Virus record (IMG/VR): IMGVR_UViG_3300005731_000127 | Location: 1 to 64,000 of that record | Strand: one strand, 5' to 3' | Source: a virus | DNA length: 64,000 nucleotides | Shown: positions 8,311 to 17,160 of the stretch, piece after piece | Numbering within the stretch: the first letter of the stretch is position 1 | How the letters are laid out: every line of letters begins with the position of its first letter | Notes under the pieces: generated by a model | Databases searched by the model: none | The model's input: the letters and a program-made list of their open reading frames with translations, nothing else | Told to the model about the DNA's origin: nothing | Position numbers and translations under genes: made by a program

Positions 8311-10581
8311 TTAAATCCTTGTTATTTCGCATTGACCGCCAGAACAACTCATTGCACTATATTCTGAAACATCTTTATAAGTAGGCTTTTCTAAAATTGA
8401 TTCAAAATCCACTTCTTTGATTTGCCTTAAAATTGTATTCCATTTATGACAAAGATGAACGTCCTTCAAGCAGTATATTAAATTAGTCATATCGTTTTTA
8501 AAATAATTTTTAGAAAAAGTTTTTGCTCTCTTTATCCAGTATTTTTTTAGAAGCACTTGTTCTTTTGTTCCGTGTAGTTGAACTTCTTTCTTGGACAGGG
8601 CGTCACACGCAGCCCAAAGATTATTATCAAAATAATGTAGAGCGTCAACGATCAACCCGGAAACAAATAATGATCCGTCTCCATACTTTTCATGAATTTT
8701 ATCAACGGATAGCACCGACGTAAAAGGAGCTTGATTAAAATCCTTATCTCCATAATCAGATAGAAAACTAACCGCAGTAAAGTCACTTCTATTCTCCCAT
8801 ATGTAATCTATTATATCCTTCTTATTGTCTATAATGACAGTGCATGAGCAATTGTGAGTAGTTTTTTCGCAAATACCTAGTTCCGGTCTAGTTCCGGGAA
8901 CAACCCAATTCTGCTGAACCATTTTAATAATTTCTAAATGCTTAACACCTTTCATGTCCTTTTTAAACAATCCGTTTTTATCATTGACTATAGGGACGAA
9001 CACAACGTAATCGGAATTACTTGCACTCCATACACTCTCTTCGAGTAAAAATGGCATGTTTTCTGCAACCCATATAGCTACATCAGAATCTTTGTTTAGC
9101 TGCATGACCCTAAAAAACATTTCAGAGTGATCGGGATGAATTCCAGAAGCGGTTCCTAAAACGACACTTGCATTTCCTGATGGCTTGACGCAAGTCGCTC
9201 TAGCTGCGGCGTTTATGCCAATTATCTCTGCTATTTTTTTATTTGTTTCTTTTACTAAATCAGCACCTTCACGTAACCATTCTTCATTAAATAATTTTGG
9301 ATTATTCATCCATCCCGTAATACTTACGCCAAGCAATGCCTCTCTGCGTACTAGGTTCTCTGTGCGTTCTCCTAAGTATGGAAAGTCAGTATAGCCAGCC
9401 TGAAGTGTTCCAACAACAGCAGCATCCTCACAGGCTCTAAGAAATGACGCTTTTGTTTTGCATTTCTCTGCATTAATCTCATTAAGATTACACATTTGAA
9501 CGCCGAATAAATCAATATTGTTTTTTGACCACTCTTCGATTTGATCATATTCTATTTTAGATAAATCATCATGAGTATCTACTGGCGTAAATGAAATTTC
9601 AAAACACGGATTTAATACATCAAAATAAGTATTACCAAAAACAAAGCCAATATCACTATCGCCTTCATTTAATTCAACTATTTTCTTAAAATACTCTTTG
9701 TCATTATCGCTTCTTTGTATCAATACGGAATTATTTGATCTAGCTCTTTGTGGGTTATGTTCTCTCCAATCGCCCATCTTTGCATTAATCATTTCTTCAT
9801 CATTAGAATCAACTATCATAGATAACGCTGAACGCCTGACGCCACCACTAAGAACAGCATCAGAAGCATGACAGATAATATCATACGCAAGAATTGGACG
9901 AACCGTATCGCCTTCTTCGTAAATCCATCTTTCTATAAGCTTCTCTATTCTTTCTAGAGATTGCTGAAGACCATCCGGTCCCGGAGCCTTAAAACCACCA
10001 GAAATTTTTGCCCCTTTTTCTCTTATTAGTGAGTAGTCGAATTTGATTTCATATCCAGAATATTCCGGAAACGGTTGATTTTGATCAAAATAAGACGATA
10101 ATAACACGCCAAGTGAATCAGCCCATCCTTCTATGGTATCTGGAACTACAAAGGTTTTAGTTCCTTTGTCGCGTGTTTTTATTTTTGGTAGAAGCGAGAC
10201 GAATGGTTTTAATAGAGATATACCAACACCACAGCCAGAAAGACCGAGGTAGAGTATTTTTTGAAAAAATTCAGGCTGCGTAAGATGCAAAACTGTACAA
10301 TTGTACATGCGAGAATTATGTGCCATTATTTGTTCATGTCTGAACTGTAAATTACGTTGAGAGGCTAGAACCGTTTGCGTTTGTAAAGAATTTAACGCAC
10401 TCTCAAAAGAATCTTGTAATTTTTTATTGTTATTGTATTTTTTTCTGTGACCATTGATTATGTCCTCACAAGCCTCTTCCCAATTTTCATAACGTTCTTT
10501 TTTTTCATTCCATTTAAAGTAATCAGAATATAATTTTAAATTAGATAGAAACTTTTTACCCAGCAATTGATTTTTATTCAT
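8311..10581 (-). CDS. Adenosylcobalamin-dependent ribonucleoside-triphosphate reductase (class II)
   Basis: 756 aa, the size of the monomeric Lactobacillus leichmannii-type RTPR. Visible: GLSGCGVGISLLKPFVS near the substrate site, VLSGGVRRSALSMI, NPCFEISF and CNLNEIN (active-site Cys/Asn/Glu region), CVKPSGNASVVLGTASGIH, and the C-terminal redox pair Cys746-x4-Cys751 (CSGGQC). It reduces NTPs to dNTPs without oxygen or a second subunit but needs coenzyme B12, so the host must make or take up B12. It abuts the dUTPase gene. Strong call. Confidence 0.93.
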   Translation of the reverse strand: MNKNQLLGKKFLSNLKLYSDYFKWNEKKERYENWEEACEDIINGHRKKYNNNKKLQDSFESALNSLQTQTVLASQRNLQFRHEQIMAHNSRMYNCTVLHLTQPEFFQKILYLGLSGCGVGISLLKPFVSLLPKIKTRDKGTKTFVVPDTIEGWADSLGVLLSSYFDQNQPFPEYSGYEIKFDYSLIREKGAKISGGFKAPGPDGLQQSLERIEKLIERWIYEEGDTVRPILAYDIICHASDAVLSGGVRRSALSMIVDSNDEEMINAKMGDWREHNPQRARSNNSVLIQRSDNDKEYFKKIVELNEGDSDIGFVFGNTYFDVLNPCFEISFTPVDTHDDLSKIEYDQIEEWSKNNIDLFGVQMCNLNEINAEKCKTKASFLRACEDAAVVGTLQAGYTDFPYLGERTENLVRREALLGVSITGWMNNPKLFNEEWLREGADLVKETNKKIAEIIGINAAARATCVKPSGNASVVLGTASGIHPDHSEMFFRVMQLNKDSDVAIWVAENMPFLLEESVWSASNSDYVVFVPIVNDKNGLFKKDMKGVKHLEIIKMVQQNWVVPGTRPELGICEKTTHNCSCTVIIDNKKDIIDYIWENRSDFTAVSFLSDYGDKDFNQAPFTSVLSVDKIHEKYGDGSLFVSGLIVDALHYFDNNLWAACDALSKKEVQLHGTKEQVLLKKYWIKRAKTFSKNYFKNDMTNLIYCLKDVHLCHKWNTILRQIKEVDFESILEKPTYKDVSEYSAMSCSGGQCEITRI

Positions 10582-10618
10582 GTTTTCCTTTTCGTTTTAC
10601 ATTAATGAGACATGAGTA

Positions 10619-10942
10619 TTATACTCCAATTTCTGAATACATCAATGTAAAATCTGGAAATTTTTCAATCAAAAACACGACTCTATCTTTATAAAATGAA
10701 ACACCGATTAATTTTCTAGTTAAGTTCGGTCTCGCTATTACCCTTTTTCCTATTTTGACTTCATGAGTATAATTCACAAAAGGCAGTCCGTTCTTTTCAT
10801 CAAAAATTAACGACAAATCCGACTCTCCAGCCCTGATGAGCATTTGAGTCGGATTCATTATTTTGATATTTATGTTATTATATGTATATCCATTATTTGT
10901 AAAAATTTGTCTAAATAAATCAAACTGCTTGCTAAGGTCCAT
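10619..10942 (-). CDS. Hypothetical protein
   Basis: 107 aa with alternating strands, no Cys clusters or catalytic motif, no signal peptide. Start overlaps the end of the secreted thioredoxin-like gene by 11 bp. Thirty-seven bases separate it from the RNR gene, so it is last in the upstream block. Not recognised. Confidence 0.6.
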   Translation of the reverse strand: MDLSKQFDLFRQIFTNNGYTYNNINIKIMNPTQMLIRAGESDLSLIFDEKNGLPFVNYTHEVKIGKRVIARPNLTRKLIGVSFYKDRVVFLIEKFPDFTLMYSEIGV

Positions 10943-11525
10943 TTGATATCTCCAGTATTTTATTTAACAAAAAATCCGCACTTTGATACCCTTTAGCAAA
11001 CGAGCGAATCTTTCTTTCTTTTGTATCACATATCATGAATGATGGCAAAGAAGTTATTTTGTATTGACTAATAATATTTGGATTTGCGTCAGAATCTATT
11101 TCTGTAATACCAACCCCAGCGTTATTAAGTTTTGCTTCTTCGTTATTTTTCCATGTTTGGCATGGAGCACACCATGACGCAGTAAATTTAATAACATAAT
11201 ACTGCTTATATATCTCGTCTAATAAAGGGTCTTTTTTTTTAAAATCACCCATTGAGCCGGTTCCATCCTTCGGAGTACATTTACAATCATCTCCACATGG
11301 GCATTTTGTTAGATTTCCGTTGTCACCAACGTACTTTGTGCCACCACATGTACATTCAGAGACAACTTCAGGACTAACCTCTGTTGAATTAACAATATAC
11401 GCGACATAACCTTCTGCCGCAAGAAGATCGGTTGTTCTAATTACCGTATCAGATTTAGATTCTGGAATCTGAACAAATAAAAGAAAAACGATAACCAAGA
11501 AGAATAAAGAATAATATTTTTTCAT
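10932..11525 (-). CDS. Exported thioredoxin-fold protein with Cys-rich insert
   Basis: About 197 aa from ATG 11525 (TAATG overlap with the papain-like gene). A signal peptide/TM helix (KKYYSLFFLVIVFLLFVQI) leads to a Cys-rich linker with CTCGG, CPCGDDCKC (about residues 60-85), then a thioredoxin domain with SWCAPCQTW and the cis-Pro strand ITSLPSFMI. The CxxC active site is intact. The location across the membrane suggests disulfide chemistry in the periplasm or envelope. The Cys-rich insert, with six Cys in about 30 residues, is not part of ordinary thioredoxins and may bind metal. Confidence 0.8.
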   Translation of the reverse strand: MKKYYSLFFLVIVFLLFVQIPESKSDTVIRTTDLLAAEGYVAYIVNSTEVSPEVVSECTCGGTKYVGDNGNLTKCPCGDDCKCTPKDGTGSMGDFKKKDPLLDEIYKQYYVIKFTASWCAPCQTWKNNEEAKLNNAGVGITEIDSDANPNIISQYKITSLPSFMICDTKERKIRSFAKGYQSADFLLNKILEISNGP

Positions 11526-12433
11526 TAGAACCACCCCAATTTAAGTTTTTGAGGCTTGAACCCCTCATATCCACTGATTGCCCAACAGTCTCCACTTCGA
11601 AGCACACGTCTTTCTATTTCATCAGCATCAACCCAAAAAGAACCTACAGGTTGATTATGTCTTGTTGGTCCGGCGTTCCACGCCCCCCACGAATTTTGAA
11701 CTAAAACGCCCGGACGACGATATTCATCATCAACGCCCAATATACACATTTGATGCGCCCAACTTCCTTCTGGACGAGCAAACCCCTCAGAGTCTCGTCT
11801 TGACGAGAACCCCTGATTACTAGCTATTGTTACCGCGTATCCGTTATTAACTAAGTCTCTAACTTCTGCATAAGAACGAACCTGCGATGCTGTTAGTATT
11901 GGGTGCTGCTTAGCTTTGTCTATAAAGCTTTGCGGTAGCATAAAACCGCGACGACCCCAACTTCTCGCCTTTGCTCCGGAATAAGTAGTTAGATCAACTT
12001 CTCCGTATTTACCTCTTGGAACCGCCCCGTAATCAATTAGGTACTTAGCCATCCAAGCTCCGATTGAACCGTCAGAATTACCTAACCTGCCTTTACCGAT
12101 GATGTTACGACTACCCCAATAGAGGTCTTCTGTAGCCGTTTCAGCAACCCATTCTTCAAAATCTTTATTTAGGTAAATATCAACAGATTTTGCTGCATCG
12201 ACAGCGTATGCCGCTCCTTGACTAACACAATCTCCGACAGTTTGATGTCTATTAGGAAACAAGCCACTGTTTACCTTACGAATTATTTCATAAAGTAATG
12301 TAACTTTTCCTTTGCCAGTATTTTTTATTGGAGTCCATACGTCAGAAAAAACGGGAAATGGAAGTTTATTCATTACGTCTTCCACGCCCCGCTTATCGTC
12401 TACCCATCCTTGTAGATGTGAGTAATCAGCCAT
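11525..12433 (-). CDS. Papain-like cysteine peptidase (C1 fold)
   Basis: 302 aa. The oxyanion Gln64 and nucleophile Cys69 lie in QTVGDCVSQGAA, the His227 in SWAHQMCILGV, and Asn247 in VQNSWG: the complete papain Gln/Cys/His/Asn set. No signal peptide. Cytoplasmic or virion-associated papain-fold proteins of this kind occur in large phages, sometimes as structural or maturation proteins. The neighbours are membrane and exported proteins, so a role in lysis or virion maturation is possible but unproven. Confidence 0.75.
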   Translation of the reverse strand: MADYSHLQGWVDDKRGVEDVMNKLPFPVFSDVWTPIKNTGKGKVTLLYEIIRKVNSGLFPNRHQTVGDCVSQGAAYAVDAAKSVDIYLNKDFEEWVAETATEDLYWGSRNIIGKGRLGNSDGSIGAWMAKYLIDYGAVPRGKYGEVDLTTYSGAKARSWGRRGFMLPQSFIDKAKQHPILTASQVRSYAEVRDLVNNGYAVTIASNQGFSSRRDSEGFARPEGSWAHQMCILGVDDEYRRPGVLVQNSWGAWNAGPTRHNQPVGSFWVDADEIERRVLRSGDCWAISGYEGFKPQKLKLGWF

Positions 12434-12434
12434 G

Positions 12435-12872
12435 CTATTCCTTTACTTTAATCGCGTTTTTTAAATCCACGAAGATATTACGAAACCAGACACGATTATC
12501 TTCTTCTTTTAATGACCTTGGAACATCAACGCCTTGGCTGATTAGATACTTATCAACAGCCGAATCAAATGCTGGATATTTATCTTGCTGCCACCCAAAA
12601 TCTGATTGAACACGATTAAGTAACGGACCCCATTCCGAGGTCGAATTTAGATTCTTTGCGTGATCTAAAAACTCAACCGCTCCAGCAATTTGCTTATAGA
12701 TATTATCTTGATCATCTTCTGACATTTTATTAAACTCAGTTCTTATGTCAGCGAGATCATTAGTAAGAACAAAATTTTCTGAAGGAATAGAAGCTTCTTC
12801 ATATACGGATTTAGGTTCTGGTCTTTCACAGCCAAAAATCACTAAACATAATAATAGTATATACTTATTCAC
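12435..12872 (-). CDS. Putative lipoprotein
   Basis: 145 aa; N-terminus MNKYILLLCLVIFGCERPEP is a short lipoprotein signal with a plausible lipobox ending at Cys15. The mature part is helical and acidic. Lies in a run of membrane/exported genes (11-14 kb), and overlaps the next gene by 8 bp. Could be a spanin-like or envelope-anchored factor; no family recognised. Confidence 0.6.
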   Translation of the reverse strand: MNKYILLLCLVIFGCERPEPKSVYEEASIPSENFVLTNDLADIRTEFNKMSEDDQDNIYKQIAGAVEFLDHAKNLNSTSEWGPLLNRVQSDFGWQQDKYPAFDSAVDKYLISQGVDVPRSLKEEDNRVWFRNIFVDLKNAIKVKE

Positions 12873-13227
12873 TTTTAATCTCCGCTTTGTACTCTAAATC
12901 GCGACTAAACAAAATAGCATTTAATTGTTTTAACGTATCTAGACCCTCATTAGAGCCAAGAGTATTCATTCTCTTTTTTAGATAAGTTAAAGCTTCAAAG
13001 TCTTTTTGTTCTAACTGAGATGGCGTGAGTTTCTCTTTACTTGTTCTTTTTAAAAAGCCAATCATGGGAAAAAATTCATATCCTAAAACTCCAAGTCCGG
13101 AAAGACCGGATACTGATACTTTTACCCAGAATAACCAATCGGCTACAAAATCCGGATTAAGATACCAATATCCGTACAATCCTGCTGAAATCAACAATAG
13201 AACTAATCCTATTATTTTATTAAGCAT
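12865..13227 (-). CDS. Two-TM membrane protein
   Basis: 120 aa; two hydrophobic segments (about 4-22 and 30-55) then a charged cytoplasmic tail with Lys/Glu. Overlaps its neighbours at both ends. The cluster of small membrane proteins here is where holin and spanin genes would be expected, but the sequence does not decide. Confidence 0.55.
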   Translation of the reverse strand: MLNKIIGLVLLLISAGLYGYWYLNPDFVADWLFWVKVSVSGLSGLGVLGYEFFPMIGFLKRTSKEKLTPSQLEQKDFEALTYLKKRMNTLGSNEGLDTLKQLNAILFSRDLEYKAEIKSE

Positions 13228-13432
13228 TTGTATTATCCTTTGCCCACTTCATAACGGCGTTTATTACTGGAATAGCTACCGCTATGATCATTGGTCCGTA
13301 TACGCCCATATCTAGCGTATGAATGTTTGTTGTTACATACGACAGACCAGCGACAAGAGCTACAAGCCCTGCGTTTTTACCAATGTCTGCCAAATCTGTT
13401 TTGTTTAATTCTTTACTCTTTGAAGTTGCCAT
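13220..13432 (-). CDS. Small two-TM protein, holin-like
   Basis: 70 aa with two hydrophobic helices (NAGLVALVAGLSYVTT and VYGPMIIAVAIPVINAVMKWA), short charged ends. Size and topology match many phage holins; no sequence family recognised. Overlaps the coiled-coil membrane gene by 20 bp. Confidence 0.55.
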   Translation of the reverse strand: MATSKSKELNKTDLADIGKNAGLVALVAGLSYVTTNIHTLDMGVYGPMIIAVAIPVINAVMKWAKDNTNA

Positions 13433-13967
13433 TATTGGCTCCTTTATCTAATTTGTCTATTGAAAGATGGTACTTTAGAATATCGTAAGACTTAGTAGCT
13501 AAAGTAGAATTTTTCTTTATTTCTGCTGAGTTATTCGATATTGCAGACTCAAGCTTATCTCGCTCGTATTTAAAATCATCTTTTGTAAATCTATTATTTC
13601 CAGTTTCAACAAAAAGCAAATGATCTTTTATACTCTTGTCATTTTGTGCGGATATTTCTTTTGCGTGATTTGCTCTTAATTCAGACACATTCGCGTTTGA
13701 TTGCATTATCACCCAAGTTAAAGAAGCACCCATACTTACCAAAAGAACAATAAAACCACACAAGCTTAATAATAGGCTGTAGTTAGGTTTTTTAGCTTCT
13801 TGGTTAGAAGTCACAATAATATCAAGCTTATTATTAAATTTGTCAAGCGATCCTTCAATTGACGAAAATCTCTGATCTGTACTTTTTGCAAATGTTAAAA
13901 ATTCATCCCTATGAACAACATTTTCGTAACCTAAAACTGATTTTGATTTTGATGTTGGTTCAGTCAT
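13413..13967 (-). CDS. Single-TM coiled-coil protein
   Basis: 184 aa; a helical cytoplasmic N-terminal part, one TM segment (NYSLLLSLCGFIVLLVSMGASLTWVIMQ, about 62-88), and a long helical C-terminal part. This N-in, coiled-coil-out topology resembles inner-membrane spanins or phage tethers. It is last before a strong terminator of the gene upstream in the same strand. Confidence 0.55.
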   Translation of the reverse strand: MTEPTSKSKSVLGYENVVHRDEFLTFAKSTDQRFSSIEGSLDKFNNKLDIIVTSNQEAKKPNYSLLLSLCGFIVLLVSMGASLTWVIMQSNANVSELRANHAKEISAQNDKSIKDHLLFVETGNNRFTKDDFKYERDKLESAISNNSAEIKKNSTLATKSYDILKYHLSIDKLDKGANNGNFKE

Positions 13968-13980
13968 TGATCACCTCATT

Positions 13981-14008
13981 TAAAAACCCCCTAAATTAAT
14001 AGGGGGAA
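13981..14008 (-). terminator. Rho-independent terminator
   Basis: On the minus strand a perfect 7-bp stem (CCCCCTA/TAGGGGG) with a 6-base AT loop is followed by TTTTT. It lies 6 bases after the stop of the 14,014-14,634 gene, so that gene ends in a strong terminator. Confidence 0.85.
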
Positions 14009-14013
14009 GAATA

Positions 14014-14634
14014 TTAGCCAGTAATTGCTTTATATTCATCTTGAAGTGGGTCAATAGCCCCATACATGTAAACAAGTTCACCGGGAACTGTTCTGTATGT
14101 ATTAAAGATAGCATGATCATCCGCTTGAGTGGTATTATCTGTTGGTAGGTAATAAGCTCCAGTAGCAGAAGCTGGAGATGTACTCCAGTTGGTTCTTTGT
14201 CCAGAAATCCCAAGCGGATTCCAATATCCAGCAACCATAGCTGTAACTGTTTTTGCACCTTTTTGTTGCAATGCAATTGGTCTTCTAACAATACTATCTT
14301 CATTGCCATTATTAAAGATGGCGAGATTTGCAATATTGTTAATCTTAGTAGCAATACCACGAATCATGAATTGAGATTGATTGTAATTAAACGTTCCGCC
14401 AGAAATTACAGATTGAGCGTTATATGCATGACCAACACCTGTTGCAGAAACTACGCCATTTGGATCATTGATTTGCACAGAATTTTGCGTAAACGGAAAT
14501 GTCTGGGTCAAGGGGCTTCCGTCTGTAACGGTTGTCGCACTTGTGATACCAACAACAACTCCACCAACCTTTTCTGTAGGTGAGCTACTATTGCCAGTTG
14601 TACCATAAATTTTTGTATTAGGAAGTAAAGCCAT
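14014..14634 (-). CDS. Probable abundant virion or surface protein
   Basis: 206 aa, rich in Ser, Thr, Asn, Gly and Ala, poor in Lys and Cys; beta-rich repetitive texture. It has a good ribosome site (GGAG) before ATG and its own strong terminator, both signs of high expression. No enzyme motif. Best guess is a head decoration, fibre or other structural protein; the family was not recognised. Confidence 0.6.
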   Translation of the reverse strand: MALLPNTKIYGTTGNSSSPTEKVGGVVVGITSATTVTDGSPLTQTFPFTQNSVQINDPNGVVSATGVGHAYNAQSVISGGTFNYNQSQFMIRGIATKINNIANLAIFNNGNEDSIVRRPIALQQKGAKTVTAMVAGYWNPLGISGQRTNWSTSPASATGAYYLPTDNTTQADDHAIFNTYRTVPGELVYMYGAIDPLQDEYKAITG

Positions 14635-14636
14635 TT

Positions 14637-14714
14637 TTATTTCTCCAAATAACTTTTACTATTTTCCATTATTTTCCTTAAAGTATTGTCCATTCCTATA
14701 AATATATACGCCAT
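14637..14714 (-). CDS. Possible 25-aa leader peptide
   Basis: A short frame starting TAATG at the stop of the 14,714-15,301 gene and ending just before the GGAG ribosome site of the structural-like gene. Composition is unremarkable. It may merely be leader sequence. Confidence 0.25.
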   Translation of the reverse strand: MAYIFIGMDNTLRKIMENSKSYLEK

Positions 14715-15301
14715 TAAGTGTTATCTGACCTAATAAAACACCCATTAGGTATTTCTTTTAATTTTTTAATTTTTTCTTCAAACTCTTCTTTTGACATTTC
14801 ATCAGCTTTTACGATAGTTTTTCTTTCACCGTCATTACCCAAAAACATAGCCCAAGAACTATTTTTATAATTCAAATGATCAGGTTTTTTACATATTTTT
14901 TTATCAATGTCTATTCTTACGTTTTTGAATTCAAACATTTTAGCAACGCCAATAAAAAACCTATATTTTGACATAACTTTTATCTGTTCAATACCATCAA
15001 TTTCATTTTCTAGAACATTAATATCAGAATCCATAATTCTAAAATTAGTATGACCAATCCAGCAGTCATACATATTACTTGGAGATAACGGTTCGTTTAA
15101 TTCATATACGCCAAGCGGTGTGTTTATTTTTAGAGGCTGATGATTAAATTCAAAGAATTGCTCAAAATTACCTTCTATAAATTCTTCTTCGTTATTAAAC
15201 ATGTCCTTTTCAGAATTATCGTCTCCGTCTAAAATTATACTAGAATTATTCTCTTCTGGAAGAATATCTATCCATTTTTCCCAAGTTATTGACCGCTTCA
15301 T
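14714..15301 (-). CDS. Unknown acidic protein
   Basis: 195 aa, strongly acidic N-terminal third, then a mixed alpha/beta body (GVYELNEPLSPSNMYDCWIGHTNF). ATG overlaps the glycosyltransferase stop by 4 bp. It probably works with that gene, but no family was recognised. Confidence 0.6.
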   Translation of the reverse strand: MKRSITWEKWIDILPEENNSSIILDGDDNSEKDMFNNEEEFIEGNFEQFFEFNHQPLKINTPLGVYELNEPLSPSNMYDCWIGHTNFRIMDSDINVLENEIDGIEQIKVMSKYRFFIGVAKMFEFKNVRIDIDKKICKKPDHLNYKNSSWAMFLGNDGERKTIVKADEMSKEEFEEKIKKLKEIPNGCFIRSDNT

Positions 15302-16389
15302 ATCAACTCCTTAATTTTTAATGCAGAATTATTCCATGTAAATTTTTTAACAGAATCTATAGCTTTAGTATTTTGCTCTAAGTCGTTATCTTTATTGAGT
15401 TTATGAATTTTTCTCATATATTCTATCATCTGTTCTTCTTCATCTTTTCTAATAGAATTCCATTGGTGTGCGCCGTTAAAGAACTTACCATCATAGGCCG
15501 ATTCTTTTGGGGAAACCATATCAACTAACATAGAATTTTCAGAATTACAAAATTCAGTATGACCTGTGCAATTTGTAATAATTAAATATTTACCGCAAGC
15601 CAACAACTCTAAAGCCTCTAAATTCCACCCTTCTGCTCTTGCTGGAAATATACCACAGTGTATATCTTTCATGATATTATACACCATTTTATGCGAACTC
15701 ACTCTATTCACAAACTTAATTTTACCACCAAGTGGTGTATTTATAAAGCTTTTTACCCATCTATTTGTTTCGTTTTGATCAAGAAAAAAATTATGAGGCA
15801 TCATAATTAGCTCAACGTCATCATCTTTTGTGAATGCTTTATTGAATATTTGCGGTAAAACATCATGACCTTTTCGTACTTCGAATTTACCAAAGTTAGC
15901 AAATCTAGTAGTACCGATTGGCATTGGTGCTGGTTTAAATATTTCAGGGTCGTACCCCAAAGGTACAACTTCAACATTATATTTGTTACGATTAGGTATA
16001 TTGTTTATTATAACTTCTTTAGCCCATTGAGAACAAACAAATAAATCATCAGGATGAGCTAAAGATATTTTTTCAATTTCAGAGAATGTCTCTAGTTCAA
16101 ATATCGGAAAACCTACATGCCTATTTCTATCATAATAATCACTGACGCCACCAGAAAATATACTCGCAAGATCATGCTGATGCCATATTTTGATGGATGG
16201 CGATTTAGGATCGAACCCAACAGTATTTTTAAACAAATCAACTTCGAACATATCGTCAGGCATACTATTAGATATACCTAGATGATATATGTCAACGCCG
16301 ATACGTTTTAGTTCACGCAATAGATAAGACGACACATATCCATATGATGTTGTGTTTATCGGGCTATGCAAATTAATCTGAGTCATCAT
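15298..16389 (-). CDS. Glycosyltransferase, GT4-like
   Basis: 363 aa. N-terminal Rossmann start INLHSPINTTSYGYVSS, and a C-terminal domain with FPARAEGWNLEALELLACGKYLIITN, the GT-B/GT4 donor-site signature (E-x7-E). It transfers a sugar from a nucleotide-sugar donor. It is on the strand opposite to the sugar cassette but only about 1.2 kb from it, so may belong to the same modification pathway. ATGATG start overlaps the 48-aa gene; AGGA ribosome site just upstream. Confidence 0.8.
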   Translation of the reverse strand: MMTQINLHSPINTTSYGYVSSYLLRELKRIGVDIYHLGISNSMPDDMFEVDLFKNTVGFDPKSPSIKIWHQHDLASIFSGGVSDYYDRNRHVGFPIFELETFSEIEKISLAHPDDLFVCSQWAKEVIINNIPNRNKYNVEVVPLGYDPEIFKPAPMPIGTTRFANFGKFEVRKGHDVLPQIFNKAFTKDDDVELIMMPHNFFLDQNETNRWVKSFINTPLGGKIKFVNRVSSHKMVYNIMKDIHCGIFPARAEGWNLEALELLACGKYLIITNCTGHTEFCNSENSMLVDMVSPKESAYDGKFFNGAHQWNSIRKDEEEQMIEYMRKIHKLNKDNDLEQNTKAIDSVKKFTWNNSALKIKELI

Positions 16390-16519
16390 TTTCCTGAACT
16401 AATTTTTCGATTTCCTTCTCAAGTTTTTTCGTGACTATCTTGAGTTTTTCTTTTTCAATTCTTTTATCTCTTTTTTGCTTCGCTTTTTTGCGGCGTCGTT
16501 GAGATTCTTTTTTACTCAT
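16373..16519 (-). CDS. 48-aa very basic peptide
   Basis: Starts as ATGAGTAA over the SSB stop and ends 17 bases inside the glycosyltransferase start, so it is coupled on both sides. About half the residues are Lys, Arg or Glu (SKKESQRRRKKAKQKRDKR), likely one charged helix able to contact nucleic acid. No family recognised. Confidence 0.55.
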   Translation of the reverse strand: MSKKESQRRRKKAKQKRDKRIEKEKLKIVTKKLEKEIEKLVQENDDSD

Positions 16520-16868
16520 CATACCAAGTAGTCTCCACATCTTTATTTTGCGTTACTGGCTTTGCTATTTTTCTCACCCATGTTGTGATTATAGCAAATT
16601 TTATAAACGTTGTTCCGTCTTCTTTTTTGTAAGAGTCGTCGACTAATCTACCCTCAATAGATATTCTGTCTCCTTTTTGAATATCGTAATATCTGGCATC
16701 AGCAAGACCCTTTTTAAAGAATTTAACATCAAGATATAACGTCTCCTTGGTTTCTTTGTACCCGTTATCAACCGCTATTCTAGCGACTCCAAACGGGTTC
16801 CCCTTATCTATGATCTTCATATCTGTGACCATATTACCAAAAAACCTACATACGTTATTCTCAAACAT
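16512..16868 (-). CDS. ssb: Single-stranded DNA-binding protein
   Basis: About 118 aa from ATG 16868 (overlaps the upstream stop as ATGTTTGA; the frame upstream lies inside that gene). OB-fold pattern of SSB: CRFFGNMVTD, VARIAVDN, LYLDVKFFKKGLADARYY, KGDRISIEGRLVDDSY. The C-terminus ends acidic (ETTWYDE), as in SSBs that recruit partners. Binds ssDNA at replication forks. Confidence 0.82.
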   Translation of the reverse strand: MFENNVCRFFGNMVTDMKIIDKGNPFGVARIAVDNGYKETKETLYLDVKFFKKGLADARYYDIQKGDRISIEGRLVDDSYKKEDGTTFIKFAIITTWVRKIAKPVTQNKDVETTWYDE

Positions 16869-17160
16869 CGCTACCCAATACGTTAAGCATTTGACCTCTG
16901 ATAATTTGAGCATGTCCTCGATTTGATGTAGACTGCATAGCTTTAACTAACGCATCACTAAGTCCTAGTTGTTCGCCAGCTTCTTCGATTGTATCGTAAC
17001 CTCTTTTTCTGAGGGTACGAGCAACAGCCTGAGCCGGTGTGTAAGATGTTCCTCTTGTCGAGCCATACTTGGCGATTCCAATAAGTTGATTATTTTTGTA
17101 AATCCACTTGTAAGAATCTTGAACTGAGTTAAGTGCTTGTACGAATTGTGTTTGTGTCAT
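16861..17160 (-). CDS. Small protein, first gene of SSB operon
   Basis: 99 aa, N-terminal beta/mixed part and a helical second half (YTPAQAVARTLRKRGYDTIEEAGEQLGL). Strong ribosome site (GGAGGT) 6 bases before ATG; a TATAAT -10-like box lies at 17208-17203. First gene of the minus-strand block from the divergent region. Family not recognised. Confidence 0.6.
   Translation of the reverse strand: MTQTQFVQALNSVQDSYKWIYKNNQLIGIAKYGSTRGTSYTPAQAVARTLRKRGYDTIEEAGEQLGLSDALVKAMQSTSNRGHAQIIRGQMLNVLGSDV

Noticed and set aside
13980-14360. 126-aa minus-strand frame overlapping the structural-like gene
   Set aside because: Lies in a second frame of the same strand and runs across the terminator; Leu/Ile-rich low-quality translation.
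14197-14583. Plus-strand 128-aa frame opposite the structural-like gene
   Set aside because: Antisense to a gene with good ribosome site and terminator; composition (Cys/Asn rich) looks like a reverse-strand shadow.
14690-14710. T4-like late promoter TATAAATA
   Set aside because: It reads on the plus strand, opposite to the local genes, and other AT-rich matches occur by chance.
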